A DNA stretch of 64,000 nucleotides, from positions 62,001 through 126,000 of the forward strand of contig CALMPB010000400.1 in the NCBI GenBank assembly GCA_937871985.1. Reading direction: 5' to 3'. The DNA is from an uncultured Burkholderiaceae bacterium. GTDB taxonomy: Bacteria; Pseudomonadota; Gammaproteobacteria; Burkholderiales; Burkholderiaceae. This document shows, piece by piece, positions 32,687-41,638 of this stretch. The translations under genes were made by a program, and so were the position numbers. Each line of letters starts with the position of its first letter. Position 1 is the stretch's first letter. The notes under the pieces are model-generated. The model searched no databases, had not been told where the DNA came from, and saw nothing but the letters and a program-made list of their open reading frames with translations.

Positions 32687-33514
32687 ATGTCTGCTGTTCC
32701 CTCTCAATTCGATAAAGAGCATCGTCGTTCGCTACAGATGGCGCTGAACGAAAAGACCAAGTCCCGTCTGGTGGTAGACGGTGATTTCGGTCCGAAGTCG
32801 GTGGCGGTGCTCAAGCAGTTCCAACAGCAATCGAACATCCCGGTGACGGGTGTGTACGATGCTGCGACCCAATCGCTCTTGGAAGAGTTCATCGCTTTCA
32901 AGTACCTCACCGAGCAAGACTACGTAAACGCAGCCAAAGCGTTGGGCTGCGAAGTCGCTGCGATCAAGGCCGTGGTGCATGTCGAAGCGGCTGGTGACGG
33001 GTTCTTGCCTGATGGCCGGGCTGACATCCTCTTCGAACGCCACAAGTTCTACGGCGAACTCCTGAAGATGGTGAACAACACGACGTTTACGCGTCAGCAT
33101 CTTTCGGACCTCGTAGCCAAGTACCCGAACGTCATCAATCCGGCGACCAAGGGTTACATGGGTAACGAAAAGGAATACGACCGCCTGAATGCTGCGATCG
33201 AAGCGACCAAGCATTTGCCTGGTGCGGCAGAAGCGGCCATGCGTTCGTGCTCCTGGGGCATGTTCCAGATCATGGGCTTTAACCACAAAGCCTCGGGCTG
33301 GCCGGGTGTGCTGGAGATGGTTTCGGCCATGCAACAATCGGAACGTGCGCAGTTGGATGGGTTCATCCACTTCGTTAAGGCTGACTCGCGACTGCTGACT
33401 GCCATCCGTCAGAAAGACTGGCGTGCATTCGCCTCGACCTATAACGGTCCGGGCTACGCGGCCAACAAGTACGACGTGCGTATGGCTGACGCTTACAAGC
33501 TCTTTGCCAAGTAA
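32687..33514 (+). CDS. Endolysin: peptidoglycan-binding domain plus N-acetylmuramidase
   Basis: 275-aa modular lysin of the phiKZ gp144/EL gp188 type. Residues about 10-72 are a PG-binding-1-like domain (LVVDGDFGPKSVAVLKQFQQ). Residues about 85-275 are a DUF3380-type muramidase domain with VVHVEAAGDGFLPDGRADILFERH at 96-119; E100 is the likely catalytic residue. It also contains SWGMFQIMGFN and ends in STYNGPGYAANKYD, both typical of this family. It cleaves the glycan strands of murein at lysis. No signal peptide, so a holin or other release route is needed; the 49-aa membrane protein at 59238 is one candidate. ATG follows GGAGAAATAAAAAATT. Confidence 0.9.
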   Translation: MSAVPSQFDKEHRRSLQMALNEKTKSRLVVDGDFGPKSVAVLKQFQQQSNIPVTGVYDAATQSLLEEFIAFKYLTEQDYVNAAKALGCEVAAIKAVVHVEAAGDGFLPDGRADILFERHKFYGELLKMVNNTTFTRQHLSDLVAKYPNVINPATKGYMGNEKEYDRLNAAIEATKHLPGAAEAAMRSCSWGMFQIMGFNHKASGWPGVLEMVSAMQQSERAQLDGFIHFVKADSRLLTAIRQKDWRAFASTYNGPGYAANKYDVRMADAYKLFAK

Positions 33515-33517
33515 GTA

Positions 33518-33560
33518 GGGCATAGGAGGCTGGGTTGCCCCAGCCTCCGGTTTTATGCCG
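33518..33560. terminator. Bidirectional terminator, GGGCATA/TATGCCG arms
   Basis: A perfect 10-bp stem (33525-33534/33539-33548, loop TTGC) has outer arms GGGCATA (33518-33524) and TATGCC (33554-33559). It lies between the endolysin (plus) and the polymerase gene (minus), whose stop codon at 33553-33555 falls inside the right arm. Confidence 0.85.
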
Positions 33561-35250
33561 CTTGCTGCTGCTGCGCCAAACGCTGCTGGAATTTTTCGAG
33601 CATCGTCTCAAGTGTAGGAAGCTTGTAGAGCGCACACGCAATTTCCGTAGCGTTGGTGTGGCCGGCCGAAAGGTTAATGCCGGCACGTCGCTGGATAATT
33701 TCATCCACGCCTTCGATGCCCGTAACCTCGCACTTGGTTGTCGATTGCGAAACGTTAAACACGGCTTCGCCATACGGGTAGCTCGCTTCGACGTCTAGGT
33801 CCCCCACGTGTGCCCGGATATTGGTTACCAGGTGCGGGTTCTCCAGAATCAGACGCAGGCCGTTATCAGCCACCAAATGCGCTGGTAGCATGACGATCCA
33901 GTTGCGTAAGTCTAGCGTCATGTCGTCAAACTCGGACTTCATCTGCGACGCCGTGGTCCCAATCACGTAGCCGTACTTCTGAACGAAGAAGTGCAGGTTA
34001 TCGACCGTACGACGAGGCTGCGAGTTAAAGTGCGAGAAATCCGAACACCCGGCAAACATCGGGAGCGAGAACTGCAAGTCCTTTGTTTCCTCGTCGAGCA
34101 TTTCCATGCCCACGCAGTCAAAGACGTTATAGATCACGTATTCGAACGGGTAGCTCTCCTGCATGAACTTGTGCCAGTCAATCTTGGCCATGCCTTCGGC
34201 TTCTTTGAAGTTCAGCTTCCGAATGCCCAAGTGCTTTTCCAGAATCGCGTCCAGCCCGTAGCTGGGCTCTTCAGCCGCACCCGTGCGAATCTGCTTGTAT
34301 GCGCACATCGCATCCATAAAGGAGAAGCTTGCTGGACACAGCGCACTGTGCCATTGCTCGTGCGGTTTACGAGGTGTGACCTTACCCGAGGCGGTTTTCT
34401 TCTGACGTGAGCCTTGCTTATACGTAAAGAACTTATACGCATCCGGCACTTCGGGAGCTGAGAACACGTACTTCGGATCCACCCCGGCTTTGGTGCAAGC
34501 CTGGATGAGCTTTTGAATATCGAAGTCGATATTCCAGATCGCAACCCAGTCAGGCATCCATTCGTGTGCGCGTTTGAAGCAATGCTCAACCACACCGAAC
34601 TCATCGTCCACCAGCACGACTTCCCAGTTGATGCCGCGCTTGGCTTTGATCTCGCCCAGATACCGGTCCATCGCTTCGTGCAGGCGATTGATGACATCCG
34701 AGTGCCCGGCAAAGAAACTCTTCTTGACCGCAGTGACCACGCGCTCTTTGAAGGAGAGTGTAGCCATGATGATTTCTTCAGTACCGTGCAGCACGTCCGT
34801 TTCCACGTCAAATGCCGACATGGAGTAAGGCGTGATGTGGTCTGGGTACTGCACGCGATAGCGCTGCTTGATGATGGCAGAAGACGAAATGTCTGCCCCA
34901 TAGACGTACGGGTTATCGTACAGCCGACGCGGATCACCCTTGGTAAACGGACCCCGCCCCAGGGCTTTGGAAACCGCATTGGTCAACTGCGACTGGGTGC
35001 AGGTGTATTCTTTCAGATTGTCGATCGCTTCCCATTCTTTCTTTTGCTCGTGGTTTTGCATCGCCTTATTGGTGACGTAAAACGTACGGGGAAAGTTCCG
35101 TACCATATTGAGCTGGGGCTTGGCGCCCTCTTTGGTATGCGCGACTTCTTTGATCAGGTGCAGGTCGACGTCGTGACCGGGAGGAGGCGGGCAAAAGACC
35201 GCGAATCGGCACTCCAGCCCTAAAGTATCTTCCTTTGCGACACGTTTCAT
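33553..35250 (-). CDS. Family-B DNA polymerase, N-terminal half (3'-5' exonuclease and motif A)
   Basis: 565-aa protein carrying the first half of a family-B DNA polymerase. Exo I is D148-x-E150 (SAFDVETD). Exo II is N240...F243-D244 (WNIDFD). Exo III is Y374-x3-D378 (YNVFD). Palm motif A is at D486 (DVEASYPYG, canonical DxxSLYP). The protein then has about 75 further residues and stops without motifs B and C, which are in the gene 2305-4455 on the other strand 30 kb away. The two parts should assemble into one proofreading polymerase. The C-terminus is Gln/Ala-rich (RLAQQQQAA), a flexible end. The N-terminal domain (1-140) contains CPPPPGHDVDLHL, of unknown role. Confidence 0.85.
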   Translation of the reverse strand: MKRVAKEDTLGLECRFAVFCPPPPGHDVDLHLIKEVAHTKEGAKPQLNMVRNFPRTFYVTNKAMQNHEQKKEWEAIDNLKEYTCTQSQLTNAVSKALGRGPFTKGDPRRLYDNPYVYGADISSSAIIKQRYRVQYPDHITPYSMSAFDVETDVLHGTEEIIMATLSFKERVVTAVKKSFFAGHSDVINRLHEAMDRYLGEIKAKRGINWEVVLVDDEFGVVEHCFKRAHEWMPDWVAIWNIDFDIQKLIQACTKAGVDPKYVFSAPEVPDAYKFFTYKQGSRQKKTASGKVTPRKPHEQWHSALCPASFSFMDAMCAYKQIRTGAAEEPSYGLDAILEKHLGIRKLNFKEAEGMAKIDWHKFMQESYPFEYVIYNVFDCVGMEMLDEETKDLQFSLPMFAGCSDFSHFNSQPRRTVDNLHFFVQKYGYVIGTTASQMKSEFDDMTLDLRNWIVMLPAHLVADNGLRLILENPHLVTNIRAHVGDLDVEASYPYGEAVFNVSQSTTKCEVTGIEGVDEIIQRRAGINLSAGHTNATEIACALYKLPTLETMLEKFQQRLAQQQQAA

Positions 35251-35393
35251 TTCAAGCCTACCATGTGATTGCTGATTATCATTATGAGACTTTCAAACAC
35301 TCGCCCATAACGCTCTACAGAGGATACCGTTAGGGTATTTTTTCTGCTAACTCGCGTTTTAGCGATATCGATCACCACACCGGGAAACCCGTC

Positions 35394-36707
35394 ATGAAAT
35401 TTGGTAACCGTACCGTACAGGTCAGTAACGAAGCGATCGCCTTCCAAAATCCCATCCTGTTCAAAGAACTCACGCTGCAAATCCGTGAGATGCAAGAGGC
35501 GTCGGCTGAAGATCTGCTGGTGCATCCCGGTGCCCAGAAGCTCGAAAAGCTCATCAAGCACCACACCCGCATGAAAGTCAAGGTGGAAATCACCAAGGAC
35601 GACGGGCCGCAGATTATGCCGCCCTACATCGATCGCAACCACCCGCTCGTGCAACAAGCCATCCGCAACCTGGTTTCCAGCTCGGACGGCATTCGCATCA
35701 TCAACAATGCCGAAGAGCTCATCCGGGGCCGGGTCGATCTGAAGAACTCCACCGTGCACGGGATCTTCGAAGAGCTCGAAGGTCACATCCAGATGCCGGT
35801 CTGGTCGTTTCGTGAAGCCAAGTTCACGGCTGAAGAGTGCGCCGCCATGCTCCTGCACGAATGCGGTCACCAGTTCACGTACTTCGAATTCATGTCGCGT
35901 ACCGTGACGACCAACCAAGTCCTGGCCGGCATCGCCGTGGGTTACGACAACGCCCACACGCCTCAGCAGCGCGAGATGATTCTGCTCTCGGCCAAAAAGG
36001 TGCTGAAGCTCTCGGACAAAGACATCGACGTGAAGTCCCTGGCCAGTTCCTCGAACAGCAAGGTCGTCGAAACCGTGGTGATCTCCTCGGTCGTGAAGAA
36101 ATCCACTTCCGAGCTGGGCTCGAACCCGTACGACGCGTCGAGCTGGGAATACCTCTCGGACGAATTCGCTACGCGCCACGGCGCGGGCGTGGCACTCGTC
36201 TCGGCGCTGGACAAGCTCTACCGCAGCATGGGTCACATCTCCACGCGTTCGACCGCCACCTACGTCATGGTCGAGGCTCTGAAGATCACCGCTCTCATCA
36301 CGTCGCTCGCCCTGGCCTTCATGGTGCGCGGCAACATCCTCGCTAACATCGCCAGTCGCATCCTCAACTTCGCTTTCGGCCTGTCGCTGGCTATCGATAG
36401 CGATTCGGACAAAACCTACGACCGTCCGTCGGCCCGCATGATCCGAGTGCGTAACCAGATCGTCGAGGCTCTGAAGAACAAGTCCCTCTCCAAGGAGCAG
36501 CAAAAGGCCTTGCAGGAAGACTTGGAGTACATCGACGAGACCGCCAAGCAACTGAAGGATCGCCGTCAATGGCTGGGCGTGCTCTACGACTTTGTCATGC
36601 CTTCGGCGCGTCGCGACCGTTCGCAGACCGCGCTGCAAAAAGAGCTCGAACAGCTCGCCAACAACGACCTCTTTGCCAAGGCTGCTGAACTGAAAGCCCT
36701 GGCTTAA
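35394..36707 (+). CDS. Zinc metalloprotease with HExxH motif and membrane segment
   Basis: 437-aa protein with HECGH at 155-159 and a downstream W251-E-Y-L-S-D256-E-F-A segment that provides the likely third zinc ligand, as in M48-type (gluzincin) peptidases. Residues about 295-335 are hydrophobic (ITALITSLALAFMV, then ILNFAFGLSLAI), consistent with one or two membrane passes or a buried core. The C-terminal 100 residues are charged helices. Such a peptidase could act on head, tail or host-envelope proteins. It starts the operon that continues with the 159-aa and 487-aa head-type genes. It is not obviously the phiKZ prohead protease, which is a serine enzyme. The peptidase call is firm; target unknown. 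Confidence 0.75.
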   Translation: MKFGNRTVQVSNEAIAFQNPILFKELTLQIREMQEASAEDLLVHPGAQKLEKLIKHHTRMKVKVEITKDDGPQIMPPYIDRNHPLVQQAIRNLVSSSDGIRIINNAEELIRGRVDLKNSTVHGIFEELEGHIQMPVWSFREAKFTAEECAAMLLHECGHQFTYFEFMSRTVTTNQVLAGIAVGYDNAHTPQQREMILLSAKKVLKLSDKDIDVKSLASSSNSKVVETVVISSVVKKSTSELGSNPYDASSWEYLSDEFATRHGAGVALVSALDKLYRSMGHISTRSTATYVMVEALKITALITSLALAFMVRGNILANIASRILNFAFGLSLAIDSDSDKTYDRPSARMIRVRNQIVEALKNKSLSKEQQKALQEDLEYIDETAKQLKDRRQWLGVLYDFVMPSARRDRSQTALQKELEQLANNDLFAKAAELKALA

Positions 36708-36731
36708 TTTCACCCAAGGATCTACTCCAAC

Positions 36732-37211
36732 ATGAACGCCGCTTATATCGCCTTGCAAGACCAGCTGAACCGTCAGGTCCCTGACGTGTTCTCCCGTACC
36801 CGTGTGCTGGCTGCGGCCGTGGCGCTGGCCCTGGGTGCGAAGTTCGAAGTGCCCAGCTCGGTCGTGCAAAACGCCACCGAGTACTACGCCACCCAACACC
36901 AAACCGTGGCGCGCCAGAAGCTCTCGTACTTCAACGAAAGCATCGTCTTCGATCTGACCTTCGCTGAAGAGCTCACGCGCGCCTTCTGGCTGCTGCGCTA
37001 CAACACCGTGCACTTCATGAACGTGGGCCTGGTGCACTACCCGCTCGGTTTCTTCGACACGATCATGGGCGTGCAGCAAGTCTTCGATCAGAAGATGCAC
37101 GAAACCCTGAACGAGCACAAGGACGCCGTGCTGTTCCTCTCCAAGCTCGCCCGTGACCTCGTCTGCGGAGACGAAGTCCAGCCCGTTAACAACGGAGTGG
37201 TCGCCGCATGA
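36732..37211 (+). CDS. Unknown 159-aa protein
   Basis: 159-aa protein, ATG after CAAGGATCTACTCCAAC, 24 bases behind the metalloprotease gene. Helical, Ala/Val/Leu-rich, with a hydrophobic N-terminal stretch (RVLAAAVALALGAKF, residues 23-37) too polar at its ends for a clear signal peptide. It overlaps the next gene by four bases (ATGA). It could be a partner or substrate of the protease. No domain recognised. Confidence 0.75.
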   Translation: MNAAYIALQDQLNRQVPDVFSRTRVLAAAVALALGAKFEVPSSVVQNATEYYATQHQTVARQKLSYFNESIVFDLTFAEELTRAFWLLRYNTVHFMNVGLVHYPLGFFDTIMGVQQVFDQKMHETLNEHKDAVLFLSKLARDLVCGDEVQPVNNGVVAA

Positions 37212-38671
37212 GCCTGAACGCCGAAGACGACGAAAGCCTGAATGGCTACGACGGCGGGGGACTGAACGCAGGATCCGAACTCGAAGACGAACAAATCTTC
37301 GAAGCCCCGGTCATCGCTGGCGAAGCCCCCACGCTGAACGAAGACGTGACTCTCATCACGTCGATCCACAACCAAGCGATGGACCTGGGGTATCTCGCTC
37401 AATCCATCGCCCAGCAAGGCGGCATGAGCCAAGACCTGGCGCTGGAGTGTGAGCAGCTGCGCCCCGGTACGCTTGGCGTGCCGATCGGTTCGTTCTCCAG
37501 CATCCCGACAGCGACCCGCTACAAGGTCAGTCTGGAAGCCATTGGTAAAGGCATCTGGGCATTGGTGGCTGCGGCCACCGCTGCCGTGATCGCAGCCATC
37601 ATCAAGCTTTACTCCTGGATCAGCGGTAAGAAGTCCGGTAACGGTACGGCCAAAGACGCTGAGAAGTCCATGGAGCAAGAAGCCAAGGACGTCGATGAGA
37701 CTGCCGACGGTCTGGAGAAAGCCGCCAAGGCCGCGCAGCAAGCTGCCGACATCATCAAGGAAGAAAAGCCTGAAGTCGCAGTCGAAGAGGAAGGCTCGGC
37801 TAAGACCTACCTCACGCTGGATGAACTGATCGAAGACGCGTTTCTCGATCAGAAACACCAGCGCGCCAAGCGCTTTCTGGAAACGCGGGATCCGATTCTG
37901 TACGACCTGATTCACCAAGGCCCGTACTACACCGCGATCCTGAACGCTTCCAAAGTCGTGCCGCTCATCGTTTCGGCACTGAAAGAAAAGCTGGCGGGTC
38001 TGCGCGAAGTTGTGCGCCTGGATGCGAATGCCAAAACAGTAACGGACCAGATCCTGAACAGCAGCAACGTGAAGGCGCTCTCCAAGCCGATCGAAGTGCA
38101 GTTCAACGGCACGACGATGTCGATCGATGCGCTGGCTACGCATCTGAGCCAAACCAAAGCTACGGCGGCTTCTCAGGAAACTGAAGAACGGATGAGCTTT
38201 GATCGCCTCTTCGATACGATGGCCAAAACCTACCGGACCAACCCGGTGGGCGCGCTTTTCCAGCAACTGCAACTCGCGCTCGATACCATCGCCGAGATGG
38301 ACAAAGAGCTGCAGGCACTGCAAAAGAAGACCGGCAAACTCTCGACCGATGGATTTGTCGATCAGGCCAGTGGCGAACTCGGTACGCTCATTCGTGAGGC
38401 AGTGCTGAAAACGATGGAAGACATCTCTGCCATCGCGCAAGTCACACACCAAGCCAAGGGCTACGCAGCTAAGCTCAGGCACATGGGTAACGAAGCAGTT
38501 GGTTTGGGTGAAGAAATCGCTCGCCGTGTTTCGTTCCTGTTGTCTAAGCAAGGCATGCAGCCGCCCTCGGCCTGGGCCAAGGTCACGAAAGATCTGAAGG
38601 AGCTTCACCGTGAGCTCATGAAGAATTCGAAGATCCGGTTCGTGGACGAGCAGATGAAGGGCAGTTTCTAA
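37208..38671 (+). CDS. Inner-body-type head protein, divergent relative of the five-gene array
   Basis: 487-aa protein. Residues 108-110 are S-L-E (VSLEAIGKG), followed by W112-type amphipathic/hydrophobic helix (ALVAAATAAVIAAIIKLYSWISGKK). This mirrors the S-[LM]-E plus 'W..I...K......W..DF..KIF' block of the five paralogues at 45502-53065. Before it lies an acidic N-terminal 100 residues that would be removed if the site is cut by the prohead protease, as in phiKZ head and inner-body proteins. The rest is long helices. It ends at the convergent terminator 38676-38713. Confidence 0.65.
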   Translation: MSLNAEDDESLNGYDGGGLNAGSELEDEQIFEAPVIAGEAPTLNEDVTLITSIHNQAMDLGYLAQSIAQQGGMSQDLALECEQLRPGTLGVPIGSFSSIPTATRYKVSLEAIGKGIWALVAAATAAVIAAIIKLYSWISGKKSGNGTAKDAEKSMEQEAKDVDETADGLEKAAKAAQQAADIIKEEKPEVAVEEEGSAKTYLTLDELIEDAFLDQKHQRAKRFLETRDPILYDLIHQGPYYTAILNASKVVPLIVSALKEKLAGLREVVRLDANAKTVTDQILNSSNVKALSKPIEVQFNGTTMSIDALATHLSQTKATAASQETEERMSFDRLFDTMAKTYRTNPVGALFQQLQLALDTIAEMDKELQALQKKTGKLSTDGFVDQASGELGTLIREAVLKTMEDISAIAQVTHQAKGYAAKLRHMGNEAVGLGEEIARRVSFLLSKQGMQPPSAWAKVTKDLKELHRELMKNSKIRFVDEQMKGSF

Positions 38672-38675
38672 ACTG

Positions 38676-38713
38676 CGGCATAGACGCCCGGGGAAACCCG
38701 GGCGCTTATGCCG
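38676..38713. terminator. Bidirectional terminator, CGGCATA/TATGCCG arms
   Basis: A perfect 8-bp stem CGCCCGGG/CCCGGGCG with GAAA loop (38685-38704) has perfect outer arms CGGCATA (38676-38682) and TATGCCG (38707-38713). Convergent genes on both sides. Confidence 0.9.
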
Positions 38714-38716
38714 TAC

Positions 38717-41638
38717 TTAGTTTTTCAGCTCGTGAACCACCCAGGAAAGCGTTACATCTTCCTCTACGATGAGCGTGCCGTCCGCTTGCGCGACCAGACG
38801 CTTACGCAGCCCACAGCGACTTGAATCATCCAGTACCGTCAGTACATTCAGATTCGCATCGCCACCCAAGCCAGCGATCGAGAACGACATCACATCCGAA
38901 CCGTAAGCCTCGCGCAGTGAGTCAGTGAGCCGGCTCATGGAGACTTGGCCGTTGGTGAGTTCTTGAGCAATGAGGTTGATCGTCGAACGCTTGATGGTGT
39001 CCTTCAATTCCTCGTTGCCATTGACTTGGCTCGAGACGTACATCGTAAGCGAGAACGCTTGACCGGCATTCACACTTGTCTTCAGGCCACCGGAGATCAT
39101 GACCGGGACGATGCCCAGCGTGGTCTTCGGATAGAAGTAGATGTAAGTCTCATCCAAGAGGGCTTTCTCGATCGAACTCAGATCGTTGGTGATCCAGTCC
39201 ACCAGGCTCTTGGTAAGTGCAGCCCGGTACTGAGTCGCTGCTACGTCGGTAGCAAACCAGTACGCACCTTCGATCAGCATGAGATCGATTTGGCGCTGCA
39301 ATCCACGCGGACTTGCCAGCACGGGCCGACCATCCTCGTCTTTCATCACATCACCAATGCGGTATTGGTAAACGATGTTGCCCTGAGTGTCTCGGACTTC
39401 ATCGCCTTTGTGATGCAGGATCTGCACTTGCACTTCACCGTTGACGATCTTAACCGCCGAACCCGTGACCGGGTCACGATCGTAGACGTCTTCTTCGTAG
39501 TAGCGCGGAACGTCTACCGTGTAGCGTTTGTAGTTTTCCGGCTCGATGGTGGTGCGAGCACGCGCCCAGAGCTGATTGAGCGTATAGCCGAACCGAACTT
39601 TCAGACGGTCTTGCTGAACACCCGAGATCTTAGGCGGAAGCAAGAACGCACCCAACGCCAGATCCACAGCCTTCGGTTGCCAGGTCGTGGGCATGACGGC
39701 CGTGGTTGCAAAGAGCACGTCAAACTGCGTGAGCAGGCCTGCACCCGTTACCCGCTCTTCCGTGTCGTACATCTTAAACGAGGTGAGCTGCAAGTTATCA
39801 CCCGCATCCACGTTCAGGTTCGAGGTGAGTTCGAAAACGTACTCGCGCTCGCCCGTCTCAGTCTTGCCGGTGAGCGTACCCATGAGGTAAGCCCGATCCT
39901 TTTCGTTGGCAGGCGTGTAAGCCAGCTGCACGAAGACCTGATCGTCAGGCAACGCCCGGAACTCTTCGCTTGACTTGGTCTGGATCGTGATCCGATAGCC
40001 TTGCGTGGTTTTATCGATGACGAAACCACCCCCGGTACTGACTTGCAGGTTGGTCAAGTCGTTATCGTCCACAAACGAGCGCGACTCGATCACCGGGGCA
40101 TCCAGGTAGTACGGACGCACGTCGAACTGACCGTCAGATGTATCCAGTACGTAATGGAAGGGCGTGTACAGGAAGTTCCCGTTCGTTACCCGCAGTGCTC
40201 GCTTATCAGCAGGCAGTGCGAGGATCTCGGCCAGTTCAGCAACCGTCACCATGCGCAGCACACCGCCATCCAGCTTATAAAGCGTATCGGGCGTGATCGT
40301 TACCGATTCACCATTGTCGATCACGGTCGAGAGTTGCACCGCTTTCTCAATGGTGGTCGAGAGCATGACGATCGTGGCAGCGGCCGAAGTGATGAGACGC
40401 TTATCAGTCGGTGCCGGCAGACTGCGAGTAGCCAAGAACGTACGCTTCGTTACCACGTCCACGTTTTTGACGATGTCATAGCCACGGCGCGAGATCGAGT
40501 TCTCGATTTGCGCATCGGTAATCGGAAGCGTCGGATCGCCCACGGCGTTATGCACCACACGGCTACGCAGCTCTTCGAAGGCCACCGCATTTGCGCCACC
40601 CGAAACCGTGGCTTTGGACCACGCCTTAAAGGTCTTGAGTGTACGCAGCGGTGCGACGTACTCGTCGATCTCGTTTTTGTCGTACGAGATAAACGTCGTC
40701 TCAAAGTCCGTCGGAACGTAGTTACCCAAGATGGTCGTCATCGGTCCGCGCGTCGTGTACACATCCACACGCACCATGCGGTTGAGCAGCCCGTTATTCA
40801 GGTAGATCTGCGGCACGACCACTTGCAGCTCACCAGGCAGCACTTTAAGTGCGGCGGTAAGTTTCATGATGTCGTAGATCTGATCCGAATGGGTGGTACC
40901 GATTTCCTGCCAGCCTCCGGTGCTCGTTTCCATATAGACACGAGCGTAGTAGAACTGGTCGGTAAAGGGAATGCGCATCTCAAAGCGCTTCGAACGCGTA
41001 ACTGCGGCCTGCTGCGAATCGATCTTGAACTGATGCAAGAGCGCTGTCAAGCGCACGAGCGTCTGGCCGTTCTCATCGATCACTTCTTCTGCGTCCAAGA
41101 CGTTGGTCGGCAGCGCGTAAAGCGGAGACGGTTTGTCCGTGCCATAGGTGTACTGCAGACCACCGTGGCGCAGCCGCCGGATCTCGATCGGGTACTGCAG
41201 CGAGAACACCACATCTTGCGCGACTTTGATGTACGTGTTACGCGGAATCGTCAGACGCGAGACACCCGGGTTCGTGGGATCTTCCACGAGGTTAGCGAGT
41301 AGCTCTTCTTTTCCGACGTAGATTTCGAAAGGCGCCGATGCCGGTTGGGCAAACCGATCCGGGTAGTCTTTATCAGACATGTGCAGGTACACGTCTTCAG
41401 GCGTTTGCGCCGCGCGCACGTAAAGGCGACGAGCCAGAGCCGTTTGCTGCTCCAGAAATGCCGAGACCATCACTGCGCCCGACTCCAGCGTTGCGACCAC
41501 CGGGTTCGTGGCATCGACAAACAGGATCTGTCCGTCACGCACGTCCTGAAGCGTTTGCAGTACGTTTTCGACAATACCGGCCGGGTTGTACTGCAGGCGC
41601 TCGATATTGTCTTGCATGGTGCGGATGCTATCTGCCAT
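38717..41638 (-). CDS. Large baseplate-wedge-like (gp6/J-type) virion protein
   Basis: 973-aa protein from ATG 41638 (a GTG three codons earlier at 41647 is also possible). Long beta-rich protein. Segments such as FEMRIPFTDQFYYARVYM, then LQVVVPQIYLNNGLLN and VRVDVYTTRG, fit my memory of T4 gp6-like/baseplate-J proteins of jumbo phages, which form the wedge ring of contractile tails. No enzymatic motif. Its start overlaps the end of the upstream gene (41628-42749), so both are translated together. The assignment to the baseplate is by pattern, not by alignment. Confidence 0.75.
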   Translation of the reverse strand: MADSIRTMQDNIERLQYNPAGIVENVLQTLQDVRDGQILFVDATNPVVATLESGAVMVSAFLEQQTALARRLYVRAAQTPEDVYLHMSDKDYPDRFAQPASAPFEIYVGKEELLANLVEDPTNPGVSRLTIPRNTYIKVAQDVVFSLQYPIEIRRLRHGGLQYTYGTDKPSPLYALPTNVLDAEEVIDENGQTLVRLTALLHQFKIDSQQAAVTRSKRFEMRIPFTDQFYYARVYMETSTGGWQEIGTTHSDQIYDIMKLTAALKVLPGELQVVVPQIYLNNGLLNRMVRVDVYTTRGPMTTILGNYVPTDFETTFISYDKNEIDEYVAPLRTLKTFKAWSKATVSGGANAVAFEELRSRVVHNAVGDPTLPITDAQIENSISRRGYDIVKNVDVVTKRTFLATRSLPAPTDKRLITSAAATIVMLSTTIEKAVQLSTVIDNGESVTITPDTLYKLDGGVLRMVTVAELAEILALPADKRALRVTNGNFLYTPFHYVLDTSDGQFDVRPYYLDAPVIESRSFVDDNDLTNLQVSTGGGFVIDKTTQGYRITIQTKSSEEFRALPDDQVFVQLAYTPANEKDRAYLMGTLTGKTETGEREYVFELTSNLNVDAGDNLQLTSFKMYDTEERVTGAGLLTQFDVLFATTAVMPTTWQPKAVDLALGAFLLPPKISGVQQDRLKVRFGYTLNQLWARARTTIEPENYKRYTVDVPRYYEEDVYDRDPVTGSAVKIVNGEVQVQILHHKGDEVRDTQGNIVYQYRIGDVMKDEDGRPVLASPRGLQRQIDLMLIEGAYWFATDVAATQYRAALTKSLVDWITNDLSSIEKALLDETYIYFYPKTTLGIVPVMISGGLKTSVNAGQAFSLTMYVSSQVNGNEELKDTIKRSTINLIAQELTNGQVSMSRLTDSLREAYGSDVMSFSIAGLGGDANLNVLTVLDDSSRCGLRKRLVAQADGTLIVEEDVTLSWVVHELKN

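Noticed and set aside
35247..37118. 623-codon minus-strand open frame
   Set aside because: Antisense to the metalloprotease gene, which carries clear HECGH and a proper start.
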